This document shows, piece by piece, positions 24,079 through 37,404 of a DNA stretch of 64,000 nt. This DNA is from Acanthochromis polyacanthus. Lineage: Eukaryota; Chordata; Actinopteri; Pomacentridae. How positions within the stretch are numbered: position 1 is the first letter of the stretch; each line of letters opens with the position of its first letter. Both the position numbers and the translations under genes were made by a program. The stretch spans positions 32,153,690-32,217,689 of the forward strand of contig NC_067129.1 in NCBI RefSeq assembly GCF_021347895.1, written 5' to 3'. The notes under the pieces are model-generated. The model was not told where the DNA came from. It did no database searches and worked only from the letters and a program-made list of their open reading frames with translations.

Positions 24079-25623
24079 ATGGTCTCTGTCATGCTGGATG
24101 ACGCAAGTGCCACAAAATAAAAACAATCCCTCTGTCCAAAGACTCTGTGTCCAGATGTATAAATGACATCACTAACGATCTTCAGGAACATCTGGTAGAT
24201 AAACTCAGAGACAAACGTTTTGCCTTACAATTCGATGAAGCATCTGACAGCAACAAAGACTGCTTGTTCATTGCTTATGTACGTTTTAGCATGACAGACT
24301 CCCTGTGTGAGGATGTACTTTTTTGTAATTATGTCCCACGGCTGTGTACTGAGCCCCCTCCTGTACACCCTCTACACATATGACTGTACACCCATCCAGC
24401 CCTCCAACACCATCATTAGGTTCACCGATGACACCACTGTGGTTGGTCTCATCTCGGGGGGTGATGAAAGGAAGGAAATACAGGAGTTGGCAGGGTGGGT
24501 GGTGTTTCAGGAACAACCTGGAGCTGAACACCAAGAAGACCAAAGAGATGGTCATTGATTTCAGGAGGCATAGGTCTGTCCATGCTCCACTGTCCATCAA
24601 CGGAGTCTGTGTGGATAGAGTGGCCTCCTTCAAGTTCCTGGGGACTCATTTATCTGAGGACCTCTCTTGGACAGTCAACACAGCAGCACTGGTTAAAAAG
24701 ACACAGCAGACACTCCACTTCCTCAGAGTGCTGAGGAGGAACCACTTGGAAGAGAGACTGCAGGTGTCCTTCTACCGGAACACCATAGAGTCTGTGCTGA
24801 CCTACTGTGTGACTGTCTGGTTCACAGACAGGAAGGCTCTGCAGAGGGTCATCAGGACATCAGAGAAAATCATCGGCTGCCCTCTGCCCCCTCTGGAGAA
24901 CATCGCATCCTCCCGCTGCATCAGCAGAGCAAAAAAGATCTGGGCAGACAGCGCACACCCTGGCCAGAAACTGTTCAGTCTGCTGCCATCAGGGAAGAGA
25001 CTGAGATCCTCAAAATGCAGGACAAACAGGCTGAGGAACAGTTTCTATCCATGGTCCATCAGACTCCTAAACTCCAAACACATGTCTACCTGAATGTTAC
25101 TTTTTGCTGCTTTCATACAATGTCCTAACATATTCATACTCTACTGGTTCTCATTCCATTTCATTTACCTCACATATTGTATATATCGGTATATATATGT
25201 ACATTTGATTCTATTATTTAATGTTGATATTTTATTTCTTATTGCTTGTTGTTGTGCACTGACCAGCGGAAGCTATTTATATTTTCGTCATGCCATGTAC
25301 GATGACAATAAAGCCGTTCTGATTCTAATGTCGGAGACAGAGCCACAGCTGAAGAGCTATTCAAAATATTGGACTGCTTCCTGACTGAGAATGATCTAAA
25401 GTGGGAGAACTACATTGGTGTTTGCAGTGATGGTGGACACACTGTGTTATACACAGAGAAGCACTGGCATCAAGACACCTTTCCTCTGAATTAAGTGAGG
25501 TTATGACTGACATTGTAGGTGTAGTCAGTTTTATAAAGACCAGAAAAACTAAAAACAAGAGTGTCCTCTGTTATCTGTGAAGAGACGGGAACTGAACATC
25601 AAGCTGTGCTGTTTCACAGTGAA
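24079..25623 (+). pseudogene. hAT (ZBED5-like) transposase fragment split by a LINE (copy C)
   Basis: One A is missing in the run at about 24,113 (CACAAAATAA against CACAAAAATAA), so the frame opens only at about 24,147. Otherwise as copy B. Confidence 0.8.
24336..25327 (+). mobile_element. 5'-truncated L2/Maui-like LINE (copy C)
   Basis: 992 bases, flanked by ATGTC at 24,331-24,335 and 25,328-25,332. RT open frame 24,380-25,093. Confidence 0.85.
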
Positions 25624-26970
25624 GCAAAGCGGCCAAAAACATTAACTCCCACTTGGTGGAGGTAATAAAAACGGCATATTATTGATAATAGCAACTGCCC
25701 ATCAGGGGATCAAACCCCAGTCTTCCACATGACAGGCAGAGATACTGTCCATGACACTGAACAGGAAGTTGGAGGATGTCATGTGACCACAATGAGCCGA
25801 TCACAGCTTCATAACTACAATGCAGTAAATAATTATAATTATGTTTGTGTGATCAGTAGTAACTTAGGTTTACGATGTACGATGTCTACGAAGTTGAAAT
25901 GTTTTAAAGACATGAAGTTTAGTCGTTTTAATGAATATTTTCATTAACAGGAGTGAATTGAATTCACACAAGTTTCTATTTATTTAATTTATTTCTTATT
26001 TATAACTTTCTGCATTCCTTCTCTATGGCAGTGACTCCAGATGTATTTACATATTTCTATTTTGTCTACAATTACATAACAAGAGTAGACATGTTTTGCT
26101 AATTTCATATCACAGCTTTAAAGAGAGGTTTTATTTTTAGTTTGGGGTTCACAGAGTTTGTTATGATTCATTATTTACCATTAATAATCGTCACACTGAT
26201 ACATCTGTTCTCAGATCTGTGTTTATGTTCATATCTGTGTTTTATCAGACTGGATGCTGTTTACTCTGACTTCATATGATGAACTTTTTTCTTCTTGATT
26301 GCACCTCAGATTAGAAAAACTGCATTTTTTTTGTCATATTATTTGAACTCTGTGCAATGATAATAAAGTTAAATCTAATCTAGTTGCTTTTGTTAGCTGC
26401 ATCTCAGTTTTTCCAATTATATAAATGTGGTAATTTCCTGTTCTGAATTTTGATCTGCTTTACATGAGTCTATCTCTTTTACTTACTTGAACATTTGAAA
26501 TTACCTATTTTTTTGTTTTGCATTTGCGCTTTCATTTTTTCACATCGGGGCTCAGTACTGTTGATATGTTTGCTTTGTGTTCCTAAACTGTTCATGTTTT
26601 TAAATGTCTTCCTCTGTAAATACTTGAACCTGGAAAGTCACAGAGAATAATCAATAAAGAAAAAAAACTGTTCTATAAAAACTCAATCAGGAAACTCTCC
26701 TTGAGGTTGGATCCAAAAAGAATCAATCCTCACAGACCTCCATGTTAAATGTCCAGCCTTAGAGCAGAAATAAACATGTTTACTGTCTGATACAAAGAAA
26801 CAGAAATGTTGTTTCTGTGAAACGATGCTGCTTGATTTTTATTGAGAAGACACTGTTTGACGAGTTTGGCAAAAACTGGTTCTACTGAGATTACTGGATT
26901 CACAGGGAGTTTCCTGCAGCTCTGACTTCCTCAAACAGCCAACAGGGAGGTTCATTTATGATTCTTAGCT
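25624..26970. repeat. Block paralogous to GTPase-gene 3' flanks (copy C)
   Basis: Same block as 3993-5340; homopolymer lengths vary by one base at a few places. Non-coding. Confidence 0.75.
25696..25766 (-). pseudogene. tRNA-Asp(GTC) remnant (copy C)
   Basis: Identical by eye to the copies in A and B. Confidence 0.75.
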
Positions 26971-27054
26971 CATCATAGTTACGCGTGTGAGGCTTCCATG
27001 TTATTTCTTATCTGTGCTCTCAGTTTGTGGTCGCTACTCGTGACCAACTTCCCA

Positions 27055-27130
27055 CGTTGTTGGAAGGATTCAAACCTGTACAGAGAAACCCCAATGGATT
27101 TCTAGTCTATCACCACTCGGCCACGACAAC
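27055..27130 (-). pseudogene. tRNA-Ser(AGA) remnant (copy C)
   Basis: Same sequence as the copy B remnant; anticodon AGA kept. Confidence 0.75.
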
Positions 27131-27492
27131 CCACAGAAAGAATTTTTTCACATCAAAAACTCACACTATTGGGGTGTTTGTGGTTTACAGAAGTACAGAG
27201 AATGAATTAAGACAATTTCTGTTTGGCTGTGAGGTAATATTAGCATGCTCACGTTAGCATGTGCTAGCATTAACAGACGCTAATTCTAAGAACTACTACA
27301 ATTATCTTATCTTATCTTAATTTCTCTGAACTGGGACTCTGTTGCCTTGTAGTGATAATTCACCTTAACAGCAGAAAGATTTATGTGGAGAACCCAGAAC
27401 ACGATCAAACATGCTGAGTTTCTGGTGGCTGCAATGACTCAGTTTGTGCCTTCAAGAAGTAAAGTTTCAGGTTTGATACCAGCTTCATCCTT

Positions 27493-28025
27493 ATCAAGTA
27501 TTGAAAATAACTGCAAAGGAGTAAAGTATTGAAGATAATTGCAAAGAAAATCAAAATAACTACAAAGAGACACAAAATAACTATGAAGAGACACAAAATA
27601 ACAACAAAAGACACGGTTGTTGAACTATACAAGCTATAGATTGTTCTGTAATTCCAGTTCTCTGACATTGGACATTCTAGTACAAATATAGAGTCTGAAA
27701 ATGGAAATATGTCCACACTTCAAAATAATGTCTTACTGATGTTGGGATCAATATTTTATTATTATTGCAGACTGTAAATCAATGAGATGGTTGAAAATAA
27801 CAGTGAAAATAACAAGCAGACACCAAATAACTACAAAGGAACACAAAAATGACCACAAGAGACAATAAACAACCACAAATAAAAACAAAATGAGACACAA
27901 AATAACAACAAATCACTACAAAGATATAGAAAATGACAACAAATAGAAACAAAACTATTATAAACATGAATACCTACAAAAGTACTACCAAGAAACACAA
28001 AACAAACTACAAAGAGACAAAACAA
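27493..28025. repeat. ACAAAATAACTACAAAGAGAC-type minisatellite, two blocks (copy C)
   Basis: Blocks at about 27,493-27,615 and 27,792-28,025; carries TATTGAAG as in copy B. Confidence 0.85.
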
Positions 28026-28234
28026 CCAAAGACAACTGAACTGTCATGCAGCCAGCAAAACATAAACGTGTTGTACTGTGAAATCTGCATCATCTTTATT
28101 GGATTAAAGTGTTTAGAAGAATCTCACTTTGTACAAAGATTTAAAACCATCTGTTGTGTGTGTGTTCACTTTAAGTTTCATTTCTGTTTCCAGAAGAGCC
28201 TGAACTTCTGGAAATTTCATGTACTGGGCGTGGT

Positions 28235-28432
28235 TTGAATTACCTTTGGGCTGGTGGAGATAAAACTCTCCTCCCCACAGCAGCAGAGCATCACTACATG
28301 TTCCTTACAGCAGAGACTTTATATTTGTCTTTTGATCAACATTCTCATCTAAACATGCTAATGAAGACACGGAAAAACAGGAGAGGACATGAAGAACATT
28401 CTTTCAGCGGTCAGCACTTAAACCTGAATGTT
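28235..28432 (+). pseudogene. Decayed first exon of the GTPase-linked gene (copy C)
   Basis: Identical to the copy at 6585-6782, with the frame ending at 28,450. Confidence 0.8.
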
Positions 28433-31400
28433 GATGTCTGCACAGTCTAAACAGACTAGTGCTCCTGGTAACTGGACCTCATCATCCAAGGCTAACAACT
28501 AAATAAAATGAACAAAACATGCTGTTGATAGCATCTGTAATACAAACCATTTTCTCCATTAATTGATTCATTATTACTTTGTCCATACAATGTTAGAAAA
28601 TGTTACAAAATTACCTGTAACAATTACCAGCAGTGCTCAATGCCTTTTTTTATTTGAGCAACAACTAAAAACCACCAAAAACACGAGTATCAGAAATCAA
28701 TGTGTTGAATTTCCACATCTGCAAAGTTGAAACCTGAAGAACAATCAGCATTTTACCTTGAAATCATGAAAAGAGCTGCACATTAACAGTAGTCTTTACT
28801 TCACAGTGTTAATTTGATCATTTGAATCAGTTTTAGACTTGTATTAATGATACAAAACATAATCAACAATGGTAGATTAGCAGGCTAAACTCGGCTAAAA
28901 TGCAAGCAAAAAGTGCAGCAAAAACATAGTTAGTAGGTACAAAAAGTTTGAAATGTTGCTACAGGAATAATCTGGCTCATCTCTGCATTGTTGGCAACAC
29001 CTCAGTGAAACTCCAAAGTTGTAAAGCAGGTAGACAACAGCCAGAAAGAAAAGAAAAGAAGAATTAAAGCTACAAGCAGGTTGAACGGGTCCTCGCACAC
29101 CAACGCACATCGGGACGTGGAGCATGTCGAGGTGCAGCGAACCTCGGGGTGTGACATCAAAGTGAAGGTGTGGAGACATCGCAGACATAGTTCAAGGATT
29201 ATCTTGCCAAGTTTGTAGCAACAGTATGTGCTAACATGGAGCAGTTTTCTGAGTTTCAACGTGCTTCATAAGGAGGCAAAATGAAACAAACATGTTTTAG
29301 AGAGAGAGACAAAAAAGATCAAATTGGTATTTAAAAGAGGATAAAATATATTGGAGCCAGTGTAGAGATGCTGAAACATACTGGGAGCCAGTTTGAATAG
29401 ACTGCAACATAGCAGGAGCCAATATAAGAAGAATATCTAAAACATAGTGGGAGCCATGATATAGACATGAAAATGCACTAGGAGGAAGTGTAAAGGGGTT
29501 GTAACATGCTGGGAGTGAGGATAAAAAGGCAGAAATAAGTGAAAGTTAGTGTAAAAACCATGAAAGAATCATGAATACTGGCAACTCACTAAGAATAGTA
29601 AATCAAAGTGCAAAACATGTCATCTCAGGTTGCCCCCAGGTGGCACTATGACTGTGAATGTGTATTTTGATATGGACATTATCGGGGCAGAACTCTGATT
29701 AATCATATGAAGTTTGGGGCAGATTGCAGCATGTACAAGAGATTTACAAAACACTTCTTCTTTCCTGGCAATGCATCAAAGTTCAGGGGGCCGCAATCGC
29801 CCCGCCCTTTGAATTTTGCAGATGATTTTGAAAACTTTTTATCACTAAGGTATGTTGTATATACTGTCCAAGTTTGAGGCCTGTGAGGAATTAACCACTG
29901 AAAATGACCAAAAACACCCAAAATCTAACACTTAATTCAAAGTGGCGGACTTCCTGTTGGGTTTAGAGTATGGGTCCAGGAGGCTTTCTTGTTGGCCCTG
30001 ATGTGCTACATATGCACCAAATTTCATAAATGTAGGTTAAACTTGTTGAGAGGGCTTTTTGCTAAAAATGCTGCTAGGAGGCTATGGTCCATGCTGTGAA
30101 TGTATTTTGATATATGGATGTGATCAGGGCAAGGCTCTCAACAAACTTTTAACGTTTGAGGCAGATTGGAGCATGTACAGGGCTTTTACACGGCAGTTGA
30201 TGTTTCATCACAAAGCATCAAAATTCTGGCCACGCCCTCTGACTTTTGTGGAACATTTTGATAACTTTTCTTCACTAAGGCCTGCTGTATGTACTTGCCA
30301 AATTTGAGGTCTCTTGGAGTTACCCCTGAGGAGGAGTTTGTTTCTGACAATGACAAAAGTCAAAAGTTGCGTTTCCTGCATCACATCAGACCTACCGCAT
30401 ACACATTGACACCATTGATTAGCTCCTGATGGAACACAGACAAATTGAAAGAGACCATGGCAGAGAACGCACTGATGACGAATTGGCTGCGGACATGTTA
30501 CATTGTCTGCTTCAGAACATTATTGAAGGAAAGGAGGGAGATTAGTGAACCACTGCTCCATGGAAAGTGACTCTGTAATCAATTAAAGAAGGTTTTAAGC
30601 TCTCTGGGAGAAGGTTGTCTTCTAAATACAAAGTGTGCATAAGTGCAGAGTTCTGGAAAGTTTGCTTTTTGCAGAATAATGGAGGCCTTCCAGGGGTGGA
30701 GAGGAAGGAGATGCACTTGTTTTTTTAATCACTTGTGGAGTTATTGTCACGGGTTTTCTGCTTTGGGAACTGCTGGGGAGACGGGAGCTGCCAGTGACTA
30801 AAAGAGGGGTAAAACACACTGATTATTACACCTGAATAAATATGGTGGTATTGTTGTGTAGCTGTTGTTGTATTCCTTGTATTAGATCTCTCTGTCTCAG
30901 GATCATCACCACAGTTGTAGAATATCATGCCAGTCTTGTGCTATTTCTCCGAGTGTCCCTGGTCCCAGAGCTGGACGCTTCAGATCTGCGGTTGATGTTC
31001 CACCAACTGGTCCAGTCTCCACCATTTCCACTGTGGGATGCTGCTGCTGACCTTCCTCCAGCCCTCCGCTTCCAACTCCCCTTTTCCACCAGTCAACTCT
31101 GCATCGCCTTCACTATACTTGTTATGCTAACTTACATACTGTTTGAATTTTACTGCTAGCTATATATGGAGTATGTTTAATGTCAGAGCCGTACATCATA
31201 AGAGTAAACTATGAGTCAGTTTTCAATGTTAGCTTATACTTTGTCTGTGTCACATATCCTGTCATGCATGTATCCAAATGTGTGTTGTGTTTTCCTTGCT
31301 TTCCCACCCCTCCCTCTCCTCCCATCCCTCCCCCTTGCCCTCCTCTGTCCCTCTCAACCCGCCCGGCCAGCAGGCAGATGGGTCCCCCCTATATAGAGCC

Positions 31401-31670
31401 GGGTTCTGCTCGAGGTTTCTTCCCTGTTAAAAGGGTGTTTTTCCTTGCCACTGTCGCCTTTGGGCTTGCTCTGGGGGTCAGGCATTTGGGTTCTGTAAAG
31501 CGTCTTGAGACGATTTGACTGTAATTGACGCTATATATATAAAATTGAATTGAATTGAGTTTCTAATGACTCCTAGAAGTCTGAATTTTCCATGATAGAA
31601 TCAATAACACATGCGTCTTTGTCACAAAAAACAAGTATGCATTTCAGTTCTTTCATAGATTTATTAAAGA
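28433..31670. other. Insertion of interspersed repeats, no gene seen (copy C)
   Basis: Counterpart of 6783-10,020. It contains the two-monomer repeat at about 29,620-30,335 and the AATTGAATTG-ended element at about 31,041-31,559. Confidence 0.65.
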
Positions 31671-31880
31671 TTTGCTGTCTATGACAAAATCTGCTGGGTC
31701 AAAAACACATACAGCAACTGGAATTATCAAGCTCATCAAATTTTCTTAGTAGAGTCTGAACTTTTTATGAGTGATTGGTGGTGAACTGGTGACTCCTCTG
31801 AGCCAAATTTAAATAGAACCCACTTGATCCACTGATTAGACTCAGATACAAACATTGCAGTGCGAAAGTCTGAGGAGCTC
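31670..31880. repeat. Remnant of intron 1 of the GTPase-linked gene (copy C)
   Basis: Counterpart of 10,020-10,230. Confidence 0.75.
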
Positions 31881-32439
31881 GGGCCTACTTCACGAAGCAG
31901 GTTTAGTGAAAACTCTGAGTTTGTTAACCCTGAAATGAGGGAAACTCAGAGTTTTCCGTTTCACGAAGCGAGGTAACTCTAACCGGGGAATGCGGGGTAA
32001 CTCGAGCCTGTTTCACAAAGAGGGGTAACTTCAACTCTCGGTCAGTTACCGCAGTAACAGACTCTATGACTCTAACCTGCTCGCTAGCAGGTTTATCTGA
32101 GAAAACCTCGAGTTTCTCTCCGTCTCCGCCCTCTTTCAGCCACACACGCTGTTTCATTTCCTCATTCATTCAGTCAGTAAGCGAGCGAGTTTTGGCGTAG
32201 AACAGCTTTTATTAACGATCCAGTGGATAAAGGAGCAGCGTTACTGCACAGATAATTAAATATTCGTCGGTAGATTGTTATCAGACCGCGCATAAATGTT
32301 CTCGCATTTCCGGACAATTATCGGTGTGAGCGGTACCGTTTCGTAATCGTTTCAAGTCCATAATCTACATAAACAACCTAATCCGTCCTTACATTTACAT
32401 TACCAGCCGCAGTCATGCTCTCACATCCAGCAGATATTG

Positions 32440-33513
32440 TGTGTTTCACTGCGGTTCTTTGCAAATGAAAGTTTTTATATAATGTCGGAGATGCAGAGCA
32501 CTACAGTAAGACAACTGTATGCAGGACAGTCAGAAAAGTTTTCCTGGTTCTGAAACGACTTTTACTCATCATTGTGGACATAAACCTGTCAGAGCATCAA
32601 GGAGGATCCATAGGATTGCAGGTGAATGATGTAGAGATCTGTTAAATTCATTTTAAATCATATTCTGTTAATGACATTGTGCTGCAGCCTCAGACTGGGA
32701 TTAGTCATTTTAATTTCTTTTAGGATTTCCCAGTGTGACTGGCTGCATAGATGCCCACACATCCCCATCACAGCTCCCTCACATCATGAACAGGAAGTCC
32801 ATTCACAGCATAAATGTGCAGGTAGGCTACAGGTAGATTGACTACTGTTTCTAAATGTTGAAGACTGCATCATAGTTCAACATCTGTCATTCTCTGCACT
32901 GTCCAGATCATATGTGATGCTGCATACATCATTTCTAATGTGGAGGCCACGTGGTCTGGGTCTGTTCATGACTCCAGGATTTATGGAGAGTCTAACCTGA
33001 GCAACAGACTGCAGTGTGGTCAGCAGCCTAAAGATTTTCACAATAGAATTCTCTTGTCTCCCTCCTTTAATATACTCTGATGTATCCACTATACATTACA
33101 GGAGAGTTTGATGGCCTTCTGCTGGGTGACAGGGGTTACCATGCCAACCCAGGCTGATGACCTCATACCCTGACCCTGAACCAGGCCCCCAACAGAACTT
33201 CTACCGGGCTCACTGCAGGACCAGAGCCCGGGTGGAGATGACCATAGGCCTGCTGAAAGCCCGTTTCCAGAGCCTACGTCTCCTCAGGGTGACCCCTGAG
33301 AGGGCCTGTGATATTACTGTGGCATGTGTTGTTCTTCATAATATTACCACCATTAGAGGAGAGCAACACCCTGCCCTACAAACTGAAGACCCAGATGATG
33401 AGCCCATCCACCTGCAGCTATCCAGGACAGCAGAGCAGTCAGAGACACCGTATGCAATAATCACTTTAGAGTTTAAGTCACCATCATCACCACCACAGCA
33501 AATAAAGACATGA
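32440..33513 (+). pseudogene. HARBI1-like transposase pseudogene (copy D)
   Basis: Carries the 5-T run seen in copy A; last open segment 33,157-33,513. Same frameshifts as the other copies. Confidence 0.82.
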
Positions 33514-34094
33514 TACACATTTCATTTGGTCTTCTTTATTTCCTACAAATAAAAGAGATAGTTCAGTTCATGTTCCAGTAGTTAACATAATTCACCTGTG
33601 ACCATCACCACCTCTAACTTGTGCTCCAGTAGTTCAATTTCCAGATCTGTCCTCCTAATCTGTTTTTTGGATTTTTCTCAGCAAATGCAGTTTGTAAATC
33701 CGTTTTACTGATAACTGGGAATGCATAGAGGACATTAAATTATACAGTTGCACATGAATTCCACAGAATGAAGCTCTGGTGTTTCCTGAACATCCATCTC
33801 ACTGCAGTGGAAGCTGAGGGACCATCCTGCTGCTGTCCAGCCATGCTCTGTTAAAAAGGATGAGAATGTGCAATACTTCAGTGTAGGCTAAATGTCACAC
33901 TCTATATTCCACCCAAAATCTGAATGAGAAGAGAACTTTCAGTAACATACCTCTGTATGCCTTTCTGGATCCCCCTCTGTAAAGGCAGCAGACACAGTTT
34001 CATCCTCTTCATCCTAGATCAGTGACATGTTTCAGTAAACTTAAACTACCATTTGGATAAATCTTTGGAGTGTTGCCTACTTACAATTACAAGG

Positions 34095-34109
34095 TATATA
34101 TATATATAT

Positions 34110-34157
<48 letters not shown>
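34095..34157. repeat. (TA)n microsatellite
   Basis: TA tract inside the Harbinger element, 63 bases. Confidence 0.95.
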
Positions 34158-34160
<3 letters not shown>

Positions 34161-34915
34161 TCCATGACCTTTTATACCACCGTTTTACAGGCATCTACTT
34201 TCTTTCTGTTGGCTGAGCAGAAGTCTATGTTAGTTTAAATAGGCTTAATTATTTAGCAGGACATGATATGGATGCAGACATTTAGGCTATGTGTGGATAA
34301 AACAACTGCACAGTCAAACAGCCACTTAATATTTAGGCGACTTTACAATGTAAAACATGATCAACATGAAGTACCTCCATGAGATAATGCCGAGGTCTGA
34401 CCTGTTTGAACAGTGTTTTTATATTTCATCTTAAGCTGCTGCCCCGTCGGGATTTCACCTAAATGAAATAACTTACTAGGCTGCCATTCAGACAGTTATT
34501 CCCTGTAATATTATTACGATTACAAAGGACTACATTTAAACTTACGCATTGATCCGGGCAGCAGTGTTCTCTACACCGTCTCTCTCTCTTTTGCAGCTGC
34601 AGCGGTGTTGCACTTCTTTCTAAAAACGTGTTCAAACTCGCCATATGAGCGCGTTAAAAACTTCCATTTCAAAAACGCAGCCTTTCGCTTCCCCGTTTCC
34701 ATGGTGACTCGTCGAATCGGGGTTCCATTGATGCTGTCTTTTCAGACTTGCGGTGCACGCGCGTAACTCCAGGTCAAACTACTCCGAGTTGATTAACCCA
34801 AGTCAAATCAGCCGTTGTGAAACCGAAAACTCAGAGTTTTCTATCTCAGAGTAGATCAACTCAGAGTCGCAGAAGAAACTTAGAGTTTCTTGAACCTGCT
34901 TCGTGAAATAGGCCC

Positions 34916-35540
34916 ATGGTCTCTGTCATGCTGGATGACGCAAGTGCCACAAAAATAAAAACAATCCCTCTGTCCAAAGACTCTGTGTCCAGATGTATAA
35001 ATGACATCACTAACGATCTTCAGGAACATCTGGTAGATAAACTCAGAGACAAACGTTTTGCCTTACAATTCAATGAAACATCTGACAGCAACAAAGACTG
35101 CTTGTTCATTGCTTATGTACGTTTTAGCATGACAGACTCCCTGTGTGAGGATGTACTTTTTTGTAATTATGTCCCACGGCTGTGTACTGAGCCCCCTCCT
35201 GTACACCCTCTACACATATGACTGTACACCCATCCAGCCCTCCAACACCATCATTAGGTTCACCGCTGAAGAGCTATTCAAAATTTTGGACTGCTTCCTG
35301 ACTGAGAATGATCTAAAGTGGGAGAACTACATTGGTGTTTGCAGTGATGGTGGACACACTGTGTTATACACAGAGAAGCACTGGCATCAAGACACCTTTC
35401 CTCTGAATTAAGTGAGGTTATGACTGACATTGTAGGTGTAGTCAGTTTTATAAAGACCAGAAAAACTAAAAACAAGAGTGTCCTCTGTTATCTGTGAAGA
35501 GACGGGAACTGAACATCAAGCTGTGCTGTTTCACAGTGAA
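34916..35540 (+). pseudogene. hAT (ZBED5-like) transposase fragment, LINE mostly deleted (copy D)
   Basis: The left half is 34,916-35,173. Only the first 92 bases of the LINE remain, and the hAT right half follows at 35,266 (CTGAAGAGCTATTC). The deletion runs from inside the LINE to just past its 3' target duplication, so the hAT fragment is not restored to its pre-insertion state. Confidence 0.8.
35174..35265 (+). mobile_element. LINE stub left after deletion (copy D)
   Basis: Encodes GCVLSPLLYTLYT to IRFT and then breaks at TTCACCG, joined to CTGAAG. Compared with copy C the missing interval is 24,428-25,348, about 921 bases. Confidence 0.85.
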
Positions 35541-36890
35541 GCAAAGCGGCCAAAAACATTAACTCCCACTTGGTGGAGGTAATAAAAACGGCATATTATT
35601 GATAATAGCAACTGCCCATCAGGGGATCAAACCCCAGTCTTCCACATGACAGGCAGAGATACTGTCCATGACACTGAACAGGAAGTTGGAGGATGTCATG
35701 TGACCACAATGAGCCGATCACAGCTTCATAACTACAATGCAGTAAATAATTATAATTATGTTTGTGTGATCAGTAGTAACTTAGGTTTACGATGTACGAT
35801 GTCTACGAAGTTGAAATGTTTTAAAGACATGAAGTTTAGTCGTTTTAATGAATATTTTCATTAACAGGAGTGAATTGAATTCACACAAGTTTCTATTTAT
35901 TTAATTTATTTCTTATTTATAACTTTCTGCATTCCTTCTCTATGGCAGTGACTCCAGATGTATTTACATATTTCTATTTTGTCTACAATTACATAACAAG
36001 AGTAGACATGTTTTGCTAATTTCATATCACAGCTTTAAAGAGAGGTTTTATTTTTAGTTTGGGGTTCACAGAGTTTGTTATGATTCATTATTTACCATTA
36101 ATAATCGTCACACTGATACATCTGTTCTCAGATCTGTGTTTATGTTCATATCTGTGTTTTATCAGACTGGATGCTGTTTACTCTGACTTCATATGATGAA
36201 CTTTTTTCTTCTTGATTGCACCTCAGATTAGAAAAACTGCATTTTTTTGTCATATTATTTGAACTCTGTGCAATGATAATAAAGTTAAATCTAATCTAGT
36301 TGCTTTTTGTTAGCTGCATCTCAGTTTTTCCAATTATATAAATGTGGTAATTTCCTGTTCTGAATTTTGATCTGCTTTACATGAGTCTATCTCTTTTACT
36401 TACTTGAACATTTGAAATTACCTATTTTTTTGTTTTGCATTTGCGCTTTCATTTTTTCACATCGGGGCTCAGTACTGTTGATATGTTTGCTTTGTGTTCC
36501 TAAACTGTTCATGTTTTTAAATGTCTTCCTCTGTAAATACTTGAACCTGGAAAGTCACAGAGAATAATCAATAAAGAAAAAAAACTGTTCTATAAAAACT
36601 CAATCAGGAAACTCTCCTTGAGGTTGGATCCAAAAAGAATCAATCCTCACAGACCTCCATGTTAAATGTCCAGCCTTAGAGCAGAAATAAACATGTTTAC
36701 TGTCTGATACAAAGAAACAGAAATGTTGTTTCTGTGAAACGATGCTGCTTGATTTTTATTGAGAAGACACTGTTTGACGAGTTTGGCAAAAACTGGTTCT
36801 ACTGAGATTACTGGATTCACAGGGAGTTTCCTGCAGCTCTGACTTCCTCAAACAGCCAACAGGGAGGTTCATTTATGATTCTTAGCTCAT
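35541..36890. repeat. Block paralogous to GTPase-gene 3' flanks (copy D)
   Basis: Same block as 3993-5340. In this unit it sits 1.3-2.7 kb upstream of an intact first exon, which is probably the ancestral layout: the 3' flank of one gene followed by the next gene. Confidence 0.75.
35613..35683 (-). pseudogene. tRNA-Asp(GTC) remnant (copy D)
   Basis: Identical by eye to the other three array copies. Confidence 0.75.
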
Positions 36891-36971
36891 CATAGTTACG
36901 CGTGTGAGGCTTCCATGTTATTTCTTATCTGTGCTTTCAGTTTGTGGTCGCTACTCGTGACCAACTTCCCA

Positions 36972-37047
36972 CGTTGTTGGAAGGATTCAAACCTGTACAG
37001 AGAAACCCCAATGGATTTCTAGTCTATCACCACTCGGCCACGACAAC
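36972..37047 (-). pseudogene. tRNA-Ser(AGA) remnant (copy D)
   Basis: Same sequence as the copies in B and C; lies about 1.2 kb upstream of the intact gene, on the opposite strand. Confidence 0.75.
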
Positions 37048-37404
37048 CCACAGAAAGAATTTTTTTCACATCAAAAACTCACACTATTGGGGTGTTTGTG
37101 GTTTACAGAAGTACAGAGAATGAATTAAGACAATTTCTGTTTGGCTGTGAGGTAATATTAGCATGCTCACGTTAGCATGTGCTAGCATTAACAGACGCTA
37201 ATTCTAAGAACTACTACAATTATCTTATCTTAATTTCTCTGAACTGGGACTCTGTTGCCTTGTAGTGATAATTCACCTTAACAGCAGAAAGATTTATGTG
37301 GAGAACCCAGAACACGATCAAACATGCTGAGTTTCTGGTGGCTGCAATGACTCAGTTTGTGCCTTCAAGAAGTAAAGTTTCAGGTTTGATACCAGCTTCA
37401 TCCT

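Larger units (their letters stand above)
21051..31880. repeat. Tandem array unit C
   Basis: Complete unit. Its first 1.4 kb (to about 22,470) falls in the indel-rich zone. The rest is almost identical to the matching parts of A and B, differing by scattered single substitutions. Confidence 0.95.
31881..34915 (+). mobile_element. PIF/Harbinger DNA transposon (copy D)
   Basis: Both termini present, 3.03 kb. Private substitutions include GCAGTGTGG and CTACACCGTC. Confidence 0.85.
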
